This document shows positions 36,956 through 46,268 of a stretch of 64,000 bases of DNA, in pieces. The translations under genes were made by a program, and so were the position numbers. This DNA is from Agrococcus sp. Marseille-Q4369 (GTDB taxonomy: Bacteria; Actinomycetota; Actinomycetes; Actinomycetales; Microbacteriaceae). Location of the stretch: contig NZ_CP070501.1 of NCBI RefSeq assembly GCF_018308945.1, positions 1,922,001 to 1,986,000 on the forward strand, in the 5' to 3' direction. The notes below the pieces were generated by a model. That model saw only the letters and a list, made by a program, of their open reading frames with translations. It did no database searches and was not told where the DNA came from. Positions within the stretch are counted from its first letter, which is position 1. Every line of letters begins with the position of its first letter.

Positions 36956-39436
36956 TCAGCCAGCGGTGGGATTCAGGTCGGCGAGCGCCTTGTCCGGCCG
37001 CAGCCCCTTCCACACCGGGTGCCGCAGCGCGCCCGACGTCGTCTGCTCCGTGTGCTCGACCTCGGCGACCGCTGCGCGCACCCACCGCACCTTCCGCGCG
37101 ACGTCGCTCGGGAGCCCCTCGAGCGCCGGCGCCGTCCGCCGCGGGCGCAGCTCGTCGCGCAAGCGGTCGCGCTCCTTGCTCGAGAGGCCCGTGCCCACCC
37201 GGCCGGCGTAGCGCATCCGCCCGCCTTCTCCGGGGAGCGCGAGCACGAGCGAGCCGACCGTGCCCGAGAGCGACCCGTTGCCCTCGAGCCAGCCGACCAC
37301 GACGACCTCCTGCGACTGCTGGTGCTTGAGCTTGCGCCAGTCGTCGCTGCGCTTGCCGGGCCGGTAGCGGCTGTCGTGCCGCTTCGCCATGACGCCCTCG
37401 AGGCCGCGCTCCCGCGTGACCTCGAGGATGCGCGCGAGCGAGCCGCGGAGCGGCTTCGAGACCTTCACTCGCCGGCTCTCGTGCACGAGCTCGTCGAGCC
37501 GCGACTGCCGGTCGTCGAGGCGCTCGTCGACGAGCCGCTCGCCGTCCTCCTCGAGCAGGTCGAACAGCACGAGCGTCGCCGGGCTCGCCTTCGCCGCCCG
37601 CGCCGCCTGGCGCCCTGAGAGCCCGCCGCGATCCTGCAGCGCCTCGAAGTCTGCGACCCCGCGCTTCAGCATCACCACTTCGCCGTCGAGCACGGCGTCC
37701 GCCTCGATCGCGGCCGGCACCGCCTCGACGAGCTCGGGGAACGCGCCAGAGAGGTCGCGGCCGTTGCGGCTCAGCAGCCGCACCGCGTCGCCACGGCGCT
37801 CGACGAGCACGCGCCAGCCGTCCCACTTCACCTCGAACGACCACTCGCGCTCGTCGTCGATCGCGGATGCGTCGCTCTGCGTCGCGAGCATCGGGCGGAG
37901 GTCGGTCGGGCGGTCGCCCTTGTCGCGGGCGGTGGCGCCGCCGAGCCGCTTGCCGAGCCGCCGCTTCGGCGCCGCCGCGGGCGCGGCCGGTGCCTCGTCG
38001 TCGCCCTCGCCCCGCGCCGCCCGCGCGGCGGCAGCCTTCGAGGGCGCGTAGCCCTTGAGCCGCGCGTCGCGCTCGGCGTCCTGCTCCTTCATGCGGTGCA
38101 CGAGCCACTGCCGCTTCTCGGCGTCGGTGCGGATGAGCGCGAAGCGGTACGGCTCCCCGCCGAGCCCACCGTCGGGCCGCCCGTGGAGCGTCGCGATCAC
38201 CTCGTCGTCGCGCCACTTCTCGAGCTCGTACGTGCCCGCGTCCCAGATCTCGACGACGCCCGCGCCGTACTCGCCCTTCGGGATCGTGCCCTCGAACGAG
38301 CCGTACTCGAGCGGGTGGTCCTCGGTCTGCACGCCGAGCCGGTTCTGCTTCGGCGTCGACGGCAGCCCCTTCGGCACCGCCCACGAGACGAGCACGCCGT
38401 CCTGCTCGAGCCGGAAGTCGTAGTGCAGCCGGCTCGCCCGGTGCTTCTGGATGACGAACGAGCGGCCGTCGGTCGACGTCGGCGGCTCGGCCGGCACGGG
38501 CTCGGGCGTGCGCGCGGCCGAGCGCATGCCGCGGTACTTCGCGAGCCGGTCGGGCGGCGGGTCGAGCGAGGCGATGAGGTCGCCGTCGCGCTCGAGCCGC
38601 TCGAGCACCTCGGTGTACTCGAGCTGCTCGAGCCCGCCGGCCTCGATCTCGTCCCACGTGCGCGGCGCGGCGACGGTCGGCCGCAGCCGCCCGCGCAGCG
38701 AGTAGGGCGCGACGGTCGTCTTCGAGCCGGAGTTCTGGCTCCAGTCGAGCAGCACCTTGTTCGTGCGCAGCGCCTTCTTCATGTCGCTCACGATGAGCTC
38801 CGGATGCATCTGCTCGAGCGATCGCGCGAGCGTGTGCGCGACCTCGCTCGCCTGCTCGCTCGTGACGGTGCCGTCGAGCCGCGCGTAGAGGTGGATGCCC
38901 TTCGACCCGCTCGTGAGCGGCACGGGGTGCAGGCCGATGTCCTCGAGCAGCTCGCGCACCCACAGCGCGACGCGCGCGCAGTCGTCCAGGTCGGCGCCGG
39001 GCCCCGGGTCGAGGTCGAGCACGAGCCGGTCCGGGTTCTGGCGGTCGCCGTCGAGCATCCGCCACTGCGGCACGTGCAGCTCGAGCGCCCCCATCTGCGC
39101 CATCCACGCGAGCACCGCGGGCTCGGTCAGCACGGGGTACTGCTTCGGCCCCGTCGAGTGCTGCAGCTCGACGGTCTGCACCCACTCGGGCGCGCCCTTC
39201 TCGAGCGTCTTCTGGAAGAACACCTGCCCCGGCTTCTTCTCGGTGCCGACGCCCTCGGTCCAGCGCTTGCGCGTGACGGGGCGGCCGCCCGCGTGGGCGA
39301 TGATGGGCTCGGATGCGCGCAGCACGTACTCGAGCACGTCGCGCTTCGTCGTCCCGGTCGACGGGTACAGCACCTTGTCGGGGTTCGAGAAGCGCAGCGA
39401 CCGCCCGCCGACGACGATCCGATCGGCCGCCGCCAC
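36956..39436 (-). CDS. ligD: Multifunctional DNA ligase D (polymerase-phosphoesterase-ligase)
   Basis: An 826-residue end-joining enzyme with three domains. Residues about 1-285 are the primase-like polymerase (VLDLDPGPGADLDDC with catalytic aspartates; LTSGSKGIHLY). Residues about 330-490 are the 3'-phosphoesterase (FVIQKHRASRLHYDFRLEQD). The C-terminal half is an ATP-dependent ligase (FEVKWDGWRVLVERRG, adenylated Lys in KWDG; EGVMAKRHDSRYRPGKRS). The start is GTG 39436, one base after the ku stop; the longer upstream frame is an Arg/Pro-rich shadow of ku. It repairs double-strand breaks with Ku. Confidence 0.95.
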   Translation of the reverse strand: MAAADRIVVGGRSLRFSNPDKVLYPSTGTTKRDVLEYVLRASEPIIAHAGGRPVTRKRWTEGVGTEKKPGQVFFQKTLEKGAPEWVQTVELQHSTGPKQYPVLTEPAVLAWMAQMGALELHVPQWRMLDGDRQNPDRLVLDLDPGPGADLDDCARVALWVRELLEDIGLHPVPLTSGSKGIHLYARLDGTVTSEQASEVAHTLARSLEQMHPELIVSDMKKALRTNKVLLDWSQNSGSKTTVAPYSLRGRLRPTVAAPRTWDEIEAGGLEQLEYTEVLERLERDGDLIASLDPPPDRLAKYRGMRSAARTPEPVPAEPPTSTDGRSFVIQKHRASRLHYDFRLEQDGVLVSWAVPKGLPSTPKQNRLGVQTEDHPLEYGSFEGTIPKGEYGAGVVEIWDAGTYELEKWRDDEVIATLHGRPDGGLGGEPYRFALIRTDAEKRQWLVHRMKEQDAERDARLKGYAPSKAAAARAARGEGDDEAPAAPAAAPKRRLGKRLGGATARDKGDRPTDLRPMLATQSDASAIDDEREWSFEVKWDGWRVLVERRGDAVRLLSRNGRDLSGAFPELVEAVPAAIEADAVLDGEVVMLKRGVADFEALQDRGGLSGRQAARAAKASPATLVLFDLLEEDGERLVDERLDDRQSRLDELVHESRRVKVSKPLRGSLARILEVTRERGLEGVMAKRHDSRYRPGKRSDDWRKLKHQQSQEVVVVGWLEGNGSLSGTVGSLVLALPGEGGRMRYAGRVGTGLSSKERDRLRDELRPRRTAPALEGLPSDVARKVRWVRAAVAEVEHTEQTTSGALRHPVWKGLRPDKALADLNPTAG

Positions 39437-39437
39437 G

Positions 39438-40463
39438 TCAGGCGGACTTCCGCTTGCTCGCCGCGGTCGCCGTCGTCTTCGCCTTCGTGCTCGTGCCGGT
39501 CGACTTCTTCGCAGCGGGCTTCTTCTCCGCAGGCTTCCGCTCGGCCGGCTTCTTCGCGGCAGCGCCGCTCTTGGCCGTCCGCTTCGCCGTGCTCCTCGCG
39601 TCGGAGGCGGCGGCCTTCGAGCCGGTCGCCTTCGACCCCGACGGCTTCCCGCCCGAGTCCTCCGACGCATCCGACCCCGACCCCTTCCGCTTCTCGACCG
39701 AGCGCTGCAGCGCCTCGAGCAGGTCGATGACCTCGGCGCCCTCGTCGTCGTCGGTCTCGCCGAAGGTCGCAGCCGTGTCGAGCGCGTCGCCCTGCTCGAG
39801 CTTCGCCTCGACGAGCTTGTGCAGCTGCTCCTGGTACTCGTCGACGTACTGCTCGGGGTCGAAGTCGGCCTCGAGGTCGCGCACGATCGAGCGCGCGAGG
39901 TCCATCTCGCGCTTGCCGACTGTGACGTCGTCGCCGAGCGAGTCGAACTCGGCCGCGCGCACCTCGTCCGACCAGCGGATCGTCTGCACGAGCAGCACGT
40001 CGTCGCGCACGCGCATCGTCGCGAGCCGCGTGCGCTGCCGCAGCGAGATGCGCACGATCGCGGTGCGCTCGGTCTCCTCGAGCACGCGCCGCAGCAGCAC
40101 GTAGGCCTTCGGGCTCTTCGAGTCGGGCTCGAGGTAGTAGGAGCGCTCGAACAGGATGGGGTCGATCTGCTCGTTCGGCACGAACTCGAGCACCTCGATC
40201 TCGCGCGAGCGCTCGGCCGGCAGCGCCTCGAGGTCCTCGCCCGTGAGCACGACCGTCTGGTCGCCGTCGTCGTAGGCCTTGTCGATGTGCGCGAACTCGA
40301 CCTTCTTGCCGCACACCTCGCACTTGCGCTGGTAGCGGATGCGGCCGCCGTCGGCGTCGTGCACCTGGTGCAGCTGCAGGTCGTGCTCCTCCGTCGCCGA
40401 GTAGAGCTTCACCGGGACGTTCACCAGCCCGAAGGTGATCGAGCCCTTCCAGATCGCGCGCAT
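39438..40463 (-). CDS. ku: Non-homologous end-joining protein Ku
   Basis: A 341-residue homodimeric end-binding protein. MRAIWKGSITFGLVNVPVKLYSAT is the hallmark N-terminus and fixes the start at ATG 40463; CEVCGKKVEF and VLTGEDLEALPAERSREIEV are core pieces. The last about 80 residues are a Lys/Ala/Thr/Pro-rich tail (KKPAERKPAEKKPAAKKSTG), a histone-H1-like DNA-binding extension found in many actinobacterial Ku proteins. It is directly upstream of ligD. Confidence 0.96.
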   Translation of the reverse strand: MRAIWKGSITFGLVNVPVKLYSATEEHDLQLHQVHDADGGRIRYQRKCEVCGKKVEFAHIDKAYDDGDQTVVLTGEDLEALPAERSREIEVLEFVPNEQIDPILFERSYYLEPDSKSPKAYVLLRRVLEETERTAIVRISLRQRTRLATMRVRDDVLLVQTIRWSDEVRAAEFDSLGDDVTVGKREMDLARSIVRDLEADFDPEQYVDEYQEQLHKLVEAKLEQGDALDTAATFGETDDDEGAEVIDLLEALQRSVEKRKGSGSDASEDSGGKPSGSKATGSKAAASDARSTAKRTAKSGAAAKKPAERKPAEKKPAAKKSTGTSTKAKTTATAASKRKSA

Positions 40464-40572
40464 GGCGACACTCTCCACCATGGGTGCGCGCTCCACCATC
40501 TGCGACCTCTCAGGGAATGAGGGATGCGTCAGGCACGACGGTGCCGGCGCGGCGCGTGCGAGAATCCCGGCC

Positions 40573-40938
40573 ATGACGGCATCGCGGCCGGCAGGACCGC
40601 CTCCTCTCACCTTCGGGGTCGAGGAGGAGGTCGTGCTGCTCGACCCCGCGACCCCTGACCCCGTCGACGACGCCGGCGAGGTCGTCGCCGAGGTGCGCGC
40701 GGCCGATCCGGCGGCGCGCGTCGGCCACGAGTTCCTGCAGGCGCAGCTCGAGTTCGCCCCGCCCGTGCTCGAGGCTGCCGATCGCGCCGTGCGCGGCTTC
40801 CGGCTCGGCGAGGCCCGCGACGACGCCGCCGTTCGACCGCTGGCACATCGCGCTCCACAGCGCGAAGAACCACGCGACGGCGCGCGTGTGCGGCGTGATC
40901 GGCTGCTGCGCGCCGAGCAGCTGGGATGCGCGCGATGA
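40573..40938 (+). pseudogene. Remnant of a glutamate-cysteine-ligase-like (carboxylate-amine ligase) gene
   Basis: From ATG 40573 about 75 residues (PPLTFGVEEEVVLLDPATPD, EFLQAQLEFAPPVLEAADRA) match the N-terminus of the GCS2/YbdK ATP-grasp-like family, normally about 370 residues. After residue 75 the similarity stops and the frame becomes Arg-rich. In another frame from about 40825 there is a different protein-like stretch (PPFDRWHIALHSAKNHATAR) that was not recognised and ends at non-coding-looking DNA. A deletion fusing two gene pieces, or decay, is likely. Confidence 0.6.
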
Positions 40939-41019
40939 GCTCGCGCAGCCGCGGCTAGCGCGACTCCGACGGCTAGGACATCATGAGCATCGATCAGCGC
41001 AAGATCGGCTCAGGCCCGA

Positions 41020-41676
41020 TCAGGGCTCCCGGTTCAGGCGCGAGCGGAGGAACTGCTTCGTCTCCGCCCAGGCCGCCTCCGACGCATCCCGGCTGTACTT
41101 CGGCACATCCGCGTTCTGGAAGCCGTGGATCGAGGCCGGGTAGGAGCGCACGTGCACGTCGTCGTAGCCCTCGGCTTCGAGCCGCGCGCGGTAGTCCTCG
41201 GGCGCCTCGCGGCCGCTCCAGTCGTCGCTCTCGGCGAGCTGGAAGAGCACCGGCACGCGCGGGCCCGACTCGATGCCGGGGAAGGGCGCGCCGTAGTAGG
41301 CGACGATCGCGTCGAGCGTCGGCTGCTGCGCGGCGTACATGAGCGCGATCGTCGAGCCCATCGAGAAGCCCACGACGCCCGCGCGGCGGCTGCCGCCCGC
41401 GCGCGCCTCGCCGAGCGTCTCGCTCAGGATGTGGAGCGCGCCCTCGAGGTCGGCGTAGCGCTCCTGCAGCAGCTCGCCCGCCTCGGCGTCCTCGCGCGTC
41501 GACCGGCCGGCGTAGAAGTCGGGCACGGCGACGCGGAAGCCCTCGTCGGCCAGGCGCCGGCCGAACGCATCGATCCACGGCAGCCGGCCGTTCCAGTCGT
41601 GCGCGAGCACCACCACGGGGTCGCCCTCCGCGCCGTACCAGCGGGTCGCGGTGTCGTCGGTCGTCTCGATCGCCAT
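41020..41676 (-). CDS. Dienelactone hydrolase family protein
   Basis: A 218-residue alpha/beta hydrolase. VVVLAHDWNGRLPWIDAF opens the fold, GVVGFSMGSTIALM would be the nucleophile elbow but has Ser where DLH enzymes have Cys, and YPASIHGFQN supplies the catalytic histidine. An aspartate lies in FQLAESDDW. It likely hydrolyses small esters or lactones. ATG 41676 has GGAG upstream. It is divergent from the DUF1206 gene. Confidence 0.87.
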   Translation of the reverse strand: MAIETTDDTATRWYGAEGDPVVVLAHDWNGRLPWIDAFGRRLADEGFRVAVPDFYAGRSTREDAEAGELLQERYADLEGALHILSETLGEARAGGSRRAGVVGFSMGSTIALMYAAQQPTLDAIVAYYGAPFPGIESGPRVPVLFQLAESDDWSGREAPEDYRARLEAEGYDDVHVRSYPASIHGFQNADVPKYSRDASEAAWAETKQFLRSRLNREP

Positions 41677-41733
41677 GCTGCGCTCCTTCGCTCTCTCCAG
41701 GGAAACGGTAGCCCAGCCACGTACGGTGCCCCC

Positions 41734-42579
41734 ATGGCAGACGGAGAGAGCTCGCGCATCCATCCATCGAGGGCAGCGGATGCGGCGGGTCGCGCAGGCG
41801 ACAGGGCGCAGGACGCGGCGGGGCGGGCGAAGCGCCACCCGGCCGCGTCGATCGCGCAGGGCGTCGGCCAGGTCGCGAACGGCATCGTGCACCTCATCAT
41901 CGGCGGCATCGCGCTCGGGATCGCGTTCGGCGCCGGCGGCTCGGCCGACCAGTCGGGGGCGATGCGGGCGCTGCAGGACACCCCGGTCGGCGCGATCGCC
42001 ATCTGGTTCGTCGGCATCGCGCTCGCGGCGCTCGCGGTGCACTCGGCGGTCACCGCGATCGCCGAGTCGCGCGAGGGCTGGAAGGAGGCGGTGCGGCCGG
42101 GCGGTCGCGCGGTCGCGTACGCGGCCGTGTCGGTCACCGCGCTCAGCTTCGCGCTCGGCAGCGGCAGCGACAGCGAGGAGGGCGCGCAGTCGGTCTCGGC
42201 GCAGCTGCTCGCGACTCCCTTCGGGCCCTGGCTCGTGGGCCTGCTCGGCCTCGCTATCGTCGCGGTCGGCGTCGCCTTCGTCGTCCGCGGCGCGAAGCGC
42301 GAGTTCCGCGAGGACGTGTCGCCGCCCGCGCGCTACCGGAAGGCCGTCGACGTGCTCGGCACCGCCGGCTACATCGCGAAGGGCGGCGCGGTCGCGATCG
42401 TCGGCGTGCTGTTCGTCACCGCGGCCTCCCAGCAGGACCCCGAGGAGGCGGGCGGTCTCGACGGAGCGCTGCAGTCGCTCACGACCGTGCCCGGCGGCGT
42501 GATCGTGCTCGTGGCGATCGCGCTCGGCCTGATGCTCTACGGCGTCTACTGCTTCGCGCGGGGTGCCTGGTCGCGCTGA
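41734..42579 (+). CDS. DUF1206 membrane protein
   Basis: A 281-residue integral membrane protein with six predicted helices arranged as three repeats of a two-helix unit ([58 protein letters not shown] each start with a G-x-x-A/G-Y/N pattern). This triplicated form defines DUF1206; its function is unknown. The first about 40 residues are charged and cytoplasmic. Confidence 0.85.
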   Translation: MADGESSRIHPSRAADAAGRAGDRAQDAAGRAKRHPAASIAQGVGQVANGIVHLIIGGIALGIAFGAGGSADQSGAMRALQDTPVGAIAIWFVGIALAALAVHSAVTAIAESREGWKEAVRPGGRAVAYAAVSVTALSFALGSGSDSEEGAQSVSAQLLATPFGPWLVGLLGLAIVAVGVAFVVRGAKREFREDVSPPARYRKAVDVLGTAGYIAKGGAVAIVGVLFVTAASQQDPEEAGGLDGALQSLTTVPGGVIVLVAIALGLMLYGVYCFARGAWSR

Positions 42580-42598
42580 CCGCCGGGCGCGCTCGCCG

Positions 42599-42670
42599 CG
42601 CGACTCGACCGGTTCGCGCCGACCGGAGCCCTTGCAGCGGGTCGCCTCGGCGAGAACCGGTCGAGTCGCG
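42599..42670. repeat. Long-loop inverted repeat and flanking direct repeats after DUF1206 gene
   Basis: Perfect 17-bp arms CGCGACTCGACCGGTTC (42599-42615) and complement (42654-42670) enclose 38 bases. GGGTCGCCTCGGCGAA-like sequence occurs within the loop and again near 42718, and GGTCGGCTCG plus GAGCAGGGG is repeated in between. This intergenic stretch (42580-42763) has no gene. The arms may act as a terminator for both flanking convergent genes. Confidence 0.8.
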
Positions 42671-42763
42671 GCTGCAAGCGGTCGGCTCGACGAGCAGGGG
42701 TCGGCTCGGGGAGCAGGGGTCGCCTCGGCGAACTCCGCGACCGCTGCCGCGCGGCCTGACGGC

Positions 42764-43258
42764 TCAGCGTGGCCCCGGCCGCGTGCGCGGGTGCGGCAGG
42801 ATCGGGTTCCGCAGCCGCAGCAGCTCCTTCGCGAGCTCCGCGGGGGTCTTGCCGCCGCGCTCGCGCACCGGCAGGTCGTCGAGGGTCGGCTCGGGGTTCC
42901 GGCCGGATGCGTCGTCGTCGTCGAGCGCAAAGCCGGGCTTCGCGCGTGGCGCGCGCGACGCATCCGCCGCCTCGCGCTCCGCGCGCCCGGCGTCCTCCGG
43001 CGCTTCGGGCACGTGCGGGTGCGGCTCGACGTGGCCGCGCAGCCGCGCGTCGAGCACCGAGAGGTCGGGGCTCGTCGCCTGCAGGTCGCGACCCATCGTG
43101 CGCAGCACGCGCACGGTCGTCTCGTAGTCCTCGTCGGAGACGGAGCGCTCGACGCGGCGCGAGACCTCCTCGTCGCCGAGGGAGCGGCGGGCTCGCTCGA
43201 CGGCTGCTGCGGCGAGCTCGACCCAGTCCTCGAGCCGGCGACCCCGGTGCACGGCCAT
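42764..43258 (-). CDS. Hypothetical protein, charged and helical
   Basis: A 164-residue cytoplasmic protein. The N-terminal half is helical ([20 protein letters not shown] ... [19 protein letters not shown]), then a disordered acidic/Ala region, and a C-terminal [20 protein letters not shown]. The middle helix loosely resembles the last helix of MarR proteins, not enough for assignment. ATG 43258 has GGAGG upstream. It is divergent from dcd. Confidence 0.6.
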   Translation of the reverse strand: MAVHRGRRLEDWVELAAAAVERARRSLGDEEVSRRVERSVSDEDYETTVRVLRTMGRDLQATSPDLSVLDARLRGHVEPHPHVPEAPEDAGRAEREAADASRAPRAKPGFALDDDDASGRNPEPTLDDLPVRERGGKTPAELAKELLRLRNPILPHPRTRPGPR

Positions 43259-43354
43259 GGCGACCTCCTTCCCCCCATCGTGCTCCCTCCGGCTGTGAAC
43301 CGCACGCCCCGACGCGGCGCGGCGCGGCGCGCGACGGGCGATACGCTCGGGCTC

Positions 43355-43933
43355 GTGCTGCTCAGCGATCGCGACATCCGCGCCCGGCTCGCATCGGGCG
43401 ACCTCGGCCTCCACCCGCTCGATGTGCAGATGGTGCAGCCCTCGAGCGTCGACGTGCGGCTCGACCGCGCCTTCCGGCTCTTCGACAACCACAAGTACCC
43501 GTTCATCGATCCCGCCGAGGACCAGCCCGAGCTCACCCGGCTCGTCGAGGTCGGTCCCGACGAGGCGTTCATCCTGCACCCCGGCGAGTTCGTGCTCGGC
43601 GCGACCTACGAGCGCATCACGCTGCCCGACGACGTCGCCGCGCGGCTCGAGGGCAAGTCGTCGCTCGGCCGCCTCGGCCTCCTCACGCACTCGACGGCGG
43701 GCTTCATCGACCCGGGCTTCTCGGGCCACGTGACGCTCGAGCTCTCGAACGTCTCGACGCTGCCGATCAAGCTGTGGCCGGGCATGAAAATCGGGCAGGT
43801 CTGCTACTTCCAGCTCTCGTCGCCCGCCGAGACGCCCTACGGCAAGGGCGGCAACCTCAACCGCTACCAGGGCCAGCGCGGACCGACCGCGTCGCGCTCG
43901 GCGCAGTCGTTCCACCGCACGCGCATCGACTGA
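43355..43933 (+). CDS. dcd: dCTP deaminase
   Basis: A 192-residue dUTPase-fold enzyme that deaminates dCTP, probably forming dUMP directly as in mycobacterial relatives. [11 protein letters not shown] is the N-terminal signature, [15 protein letters not shown] and [25 protein letters not shown] hold the nucleotide site and catalytic glutamate. The start is GTG 43355, since no ATG fits. Its TGA shares one base with the ATG of the next gene. Confidence 0.95.
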   Translation: MLLSDRDIRARLASGDLGLHPLDVQMVQPSSVDVRLDRAFRLFDNHKYPFIDPAEDQPELTRLVEVGPDEAFILHPGEFVLGATYERITLPDDVAARLEGKSSLGRLGLLTHSTAGFIDPGFSGHVTLELSNVSTLPIKLWPGMKIGQVCYFQLSSPAETPYGKGGNLNRYQGQRGPTASRSAQSFHRTRID

Positions 43934-44823
43934 TGGCAGGTCCCCTGCGGGTCGAGCGCGACGTCTCCGTCGCGGCCTGGCTCCCGGACGCGCTCGCGTG
44001 GGGCGGCACGACCGCGACGGTCGTGCCGCCGATCTTCGATGCCTACGCGCGCATCCTGCACCCCGCGACGCTCGAGACACCCACGGGCGAGGCGGATGCG
44101 TGGGGCGCTCCGCAGTACGCCGACCGCCCACTGCGATGGGACGAGGCGGCGCAGCTGCTCGGCGAGCGCACCCCGAAGCCGACCGACGCCGCGTTCGCGG
44201 TGTGGGAGGCGCGGTTCGGTCAGTCGCCGTTCGAGCTGCGCGACGGCCGCCGCATCATCGAGCCGCAGCTGGGCGACATCCCTGTCGCGACGCTCGCCGC
44301 GCTCGCGACGCTGCTGCTCGACGAGCACGGCGACGCCGAGGTGCTCGCCGCCGTGTGGGAGGGCAGCGGCCTCGACACGAGCGGCGTCGGCTTCATGTTC
44401 TGGGCCGGCCCCGGCGAGCCGCCCCTCACCGACGCCGACCACCGTCGCCTCGAGCGCGAGCGGCGGGCGGAGCTCGACGCGTCGATCGACCCCGAGGTGC
44501 GCGCGGCGATGGCGGATCGCGCGCTGCTGCCGCTGCCGGAGGGCACCGGCCGCGACCACGTGCTGCTGCGCGGCCGGCTCGAGGCCTTCGCCGACCCGGC
44601 GTGGGAGTGCGCGGCCGGTCTCGGCTGGCAGCCCGGCGGTCGGGGCCGCACGCCGAACGCGCTCTGGCCGACGGAGCCGCCGGGCGCCCCGGCGTGGTTC
44701 GTCGCGACCGACATCGACCTCGACGTGACGCACGTCGGCGGCAGCGCGCACCTCATCGGCCGCGTGCTCGGGCATCCCGCGCTCGAGGCCGAGCGCATCC
44801 GCCCCACCGACCCGCTGCTCTGA
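43933..44823 (+). CDS. Hypothetical protein coupled to dcd
   Basis: A 296-residue soluble protein starting at ATG 43933, overlapping dcd (TGATG). It begins VSVAAWLPDALAWGGTTATV and contains RPLRWDEAAQLLGERTPKP, MFWAGPGEPPLTDADHRRLE and WFVATDIDLDVTHVGGSAHL. It is rich in Trp and Pro and has no signal or membrane helix. The general layout is like conserved actinobacterial proteins of unknown function. Coupling to dcd does not by itself define a role. Confidence 0.7.
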   Translation: MAGPLRVERDVSVAAWLPDALAWGGTTATVVPPIFDAYARILHPATLETPTGEADAWGAPQYADRPLRWDEAAQLLGERTPKPTDAAFAVWEARFGQSPFELRDGRRIIEPQLGDIPVATLAALATLLLDEHGDAEVLAAVWEGSGLDTSGVGFMFWAGPGEPPLTDADHRRLERERRAELDASIDPEVRAAMADRALLPLPEGTGRDHVLLRGRLEAFADPAWECAAGLGWQPGGRGRTPNALWPTEPPGAPAWFVATDIDLDVTHVGGSAHLIGRVLGHPALEAERIRPTDPLL

Positions 44824-44831
44824 CGCCCGCG

Positions 44832-45365
44832 TCACGGGGCGACGTGCGTGACGACCCGGGTCGACGCATCCCATCGCCGCACCGCGACGCCGCGGGCCTC
44901 GATCGCCGGACCGAGCAGCGCGAGCGCCGCCGCGAGGTCGACGACGCGCAGCCGGCGCGCGAGGGTGACGTGCGGCAACCAGCGGCCCGGCAGCAGGTGC
45001 GGGGGGTCGTCGCCCTCGCCCGCCGCGCGCAGCACGGCGGCATGCAGCGCGAGGAGCGCTGCCGAGGGAACGACGGCGCGCGCGAGCACGCGCCGCTCGC
45101 CCGAGCCGAACAGCAGCGGCGGCCCGAGCTCGATCGGGATCGGCAGGCCGGCGTCGATCGAGAGCGGATGCGGCACAGGGCTCGAGCGCATCGCGAGCGT
45201 GACGTGCGGGCGGTTGCTCGCCGCGGTGTGCCCGGCGAGGCTCGAGAAGCCCGCCGCGGCGAGCGCGTCCCACTCGCGGCGCACGGCCTCCTCGGCGGCC
45301 TCGTCGAGCAGCAGCTCGAGGCTCGTGATCGCCTTCGTCCCGTCGCCCGGCTCGCGCGGCTCCAT
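44832..45365 (-). CDS. 2'-5' RNA ligase (2H phosphoesterase) family protein
   Basis: About 177 residues with two H-x-T-x motifs (RPHVTLAMR and LPHVTLARR) about 90 residues apart, the catalytic pair of 2H phosphoesterases such as LigT/ThpR. Members hydrolyse or ligate 2'-phosphodiester bonds. ATG 45365 is preferred with GAGG upstream; 45383 is possible. It is convergent with the dcd-linked gene. Confidence 0.85.
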   Translation of the reverse strand: MEPREPGDGTKAITSLELLLDEAAEEAVRREWDALAAAGFSSLAGHTAASNRPHVTLAMRSSPVPHPLSIDAGLPIPIELGPPLLFGSGERRVLARAVVPSAALLALHAAVLRAAGEGDDPPHLLPGRWLPHVTLARRLRVVDLAAALALLGPAIEARGVAVRRWDASTRVVTHVAP

Positions 45366-45461
45366 GCGGCCATCCTCGCGCATCCGCTCCGAGCACGGCC
45401 GAGGGGCGGCCGGGACGACCGGTCACTGGAGCCAGCGGCTCCGCGGCGGGATCGATCCGGC

Positions 45462-46268
45462 TCAGGCCGTCGCGCGCTCGGGCGCCATCGTGGCGGCGAG
45501 CTCGCCGAGCCGCGCGGCGCGCGCGCGGCGCGCCTCGGCCGCGTCGATCGCGCCTGCCCGCTCGAGGGTGTCGATCGCCGCGCGGACGTCGAGCGCGATC
45601 TCCTCGCGGCGCCCCAGCGGCAGCGCGCCGACCGCGTCGGCGAGCCGAGCCACGGAGCGCTCGCTGCGCAGCGTCGGCGCGGAGCGGGCGCCGCGGCGGG
45701 CGAGCAGCACGAGCGCGACGCTCAGCACCGCGTCGGCGACCATCGGGATGACCCACGCGCCCGAGACGGGGATGCCCGACCCGACGAGCGAGTCGTCGAC
45801 CTCGGCGCCGGAGGAGAGCCACGCGATCGCGCCGATCGCGCCGAGCACCGCCGGCACGCCGCGCACGATCCAGACGCCGGCGCCGGCGCGATCGGCGCCG
45901 CGCGAGCGCAGCTCGCCGACGAGGCCAGGGATCCCGAGCAGCAGCGAGACGGTCGCGATGATGCCGAAGCTCGCGACCGCGAGGCCGCCGCCGTCGCCGA
46001 GGAAGATCCACGCGAAGACCGGCAGCCCCCAGACGAACGTGAGGGCGAGCCCGCCGATGATGAGCGCGACCTTGGGGACGCTGAGGGCGCGCTGCCACGC
46101 GGGCGCGCCGCGCCGCTCGCCGCGCAGCATGAGCGCGAGGTGGCCCGGCGCGGTCAGCGCGAGCGCGTCGCGCACGCGATCCTCGCCGCGGAACGCTGCC
46201 GCCTCCATCCGCCACCAGTCATCGGCCGTGAAGCTCGAGCGGTGGGCGGCGTAGCCGGCGGCGCTCAC
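45462..46268 (-). CDS. Four-helix membrane protein, last gene of the WXG100-type operon
   Basis: A 268-residue protein. After a cytoplasmic N-terminus (DDWWRMEAAAFRGEDRVRDA) come four membrane helices (VALIIGGLALTFVWGLPVFA, FGIIATVSLLLGIPGLVG, GVPAVLGAIGAIAWL, MVADAVLSVALVLLA), then a C-terminal coiled, charged domain (LGRREEIALDVRAAIDTLER ... DAAEARRARAARLGELAAT) similar to short SHOCT-like regions. GTG 46268 overlaps the upstream stop. Function unknown. Confidence 0.7.
   Translation of the reverse strand: MSAAGYAAHRSSFTADDWWRMEAAAFRGEDRVRDALALTAPGHLALMLRGERRGAPAWQRALSVPKVALIIGGLALTFVWGLPVFAWIFLGDGGGLAVASFGIIATVSLLLGIPGLVGELRSRGADRAGAGVWIVRGVPAVLGAIGAIAWLSSGAEVDDSLVGSGIPVSGAWVIPMVADAVLSVALVLLARRGARSAPTLRSERSVARLADAVGALPLGRREEIALDVRAAIDTLERAGAIDAAEARRARAARLGELAATMAPERATA

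Noticed and set aside
39437-39670. Longer N-terminus for LigD
   Set aside because: The extra residues are an Arg/Pro-rich shadow of the Lys-rich ku tail. The LigD polymerase domain begins right after GTG 39436.
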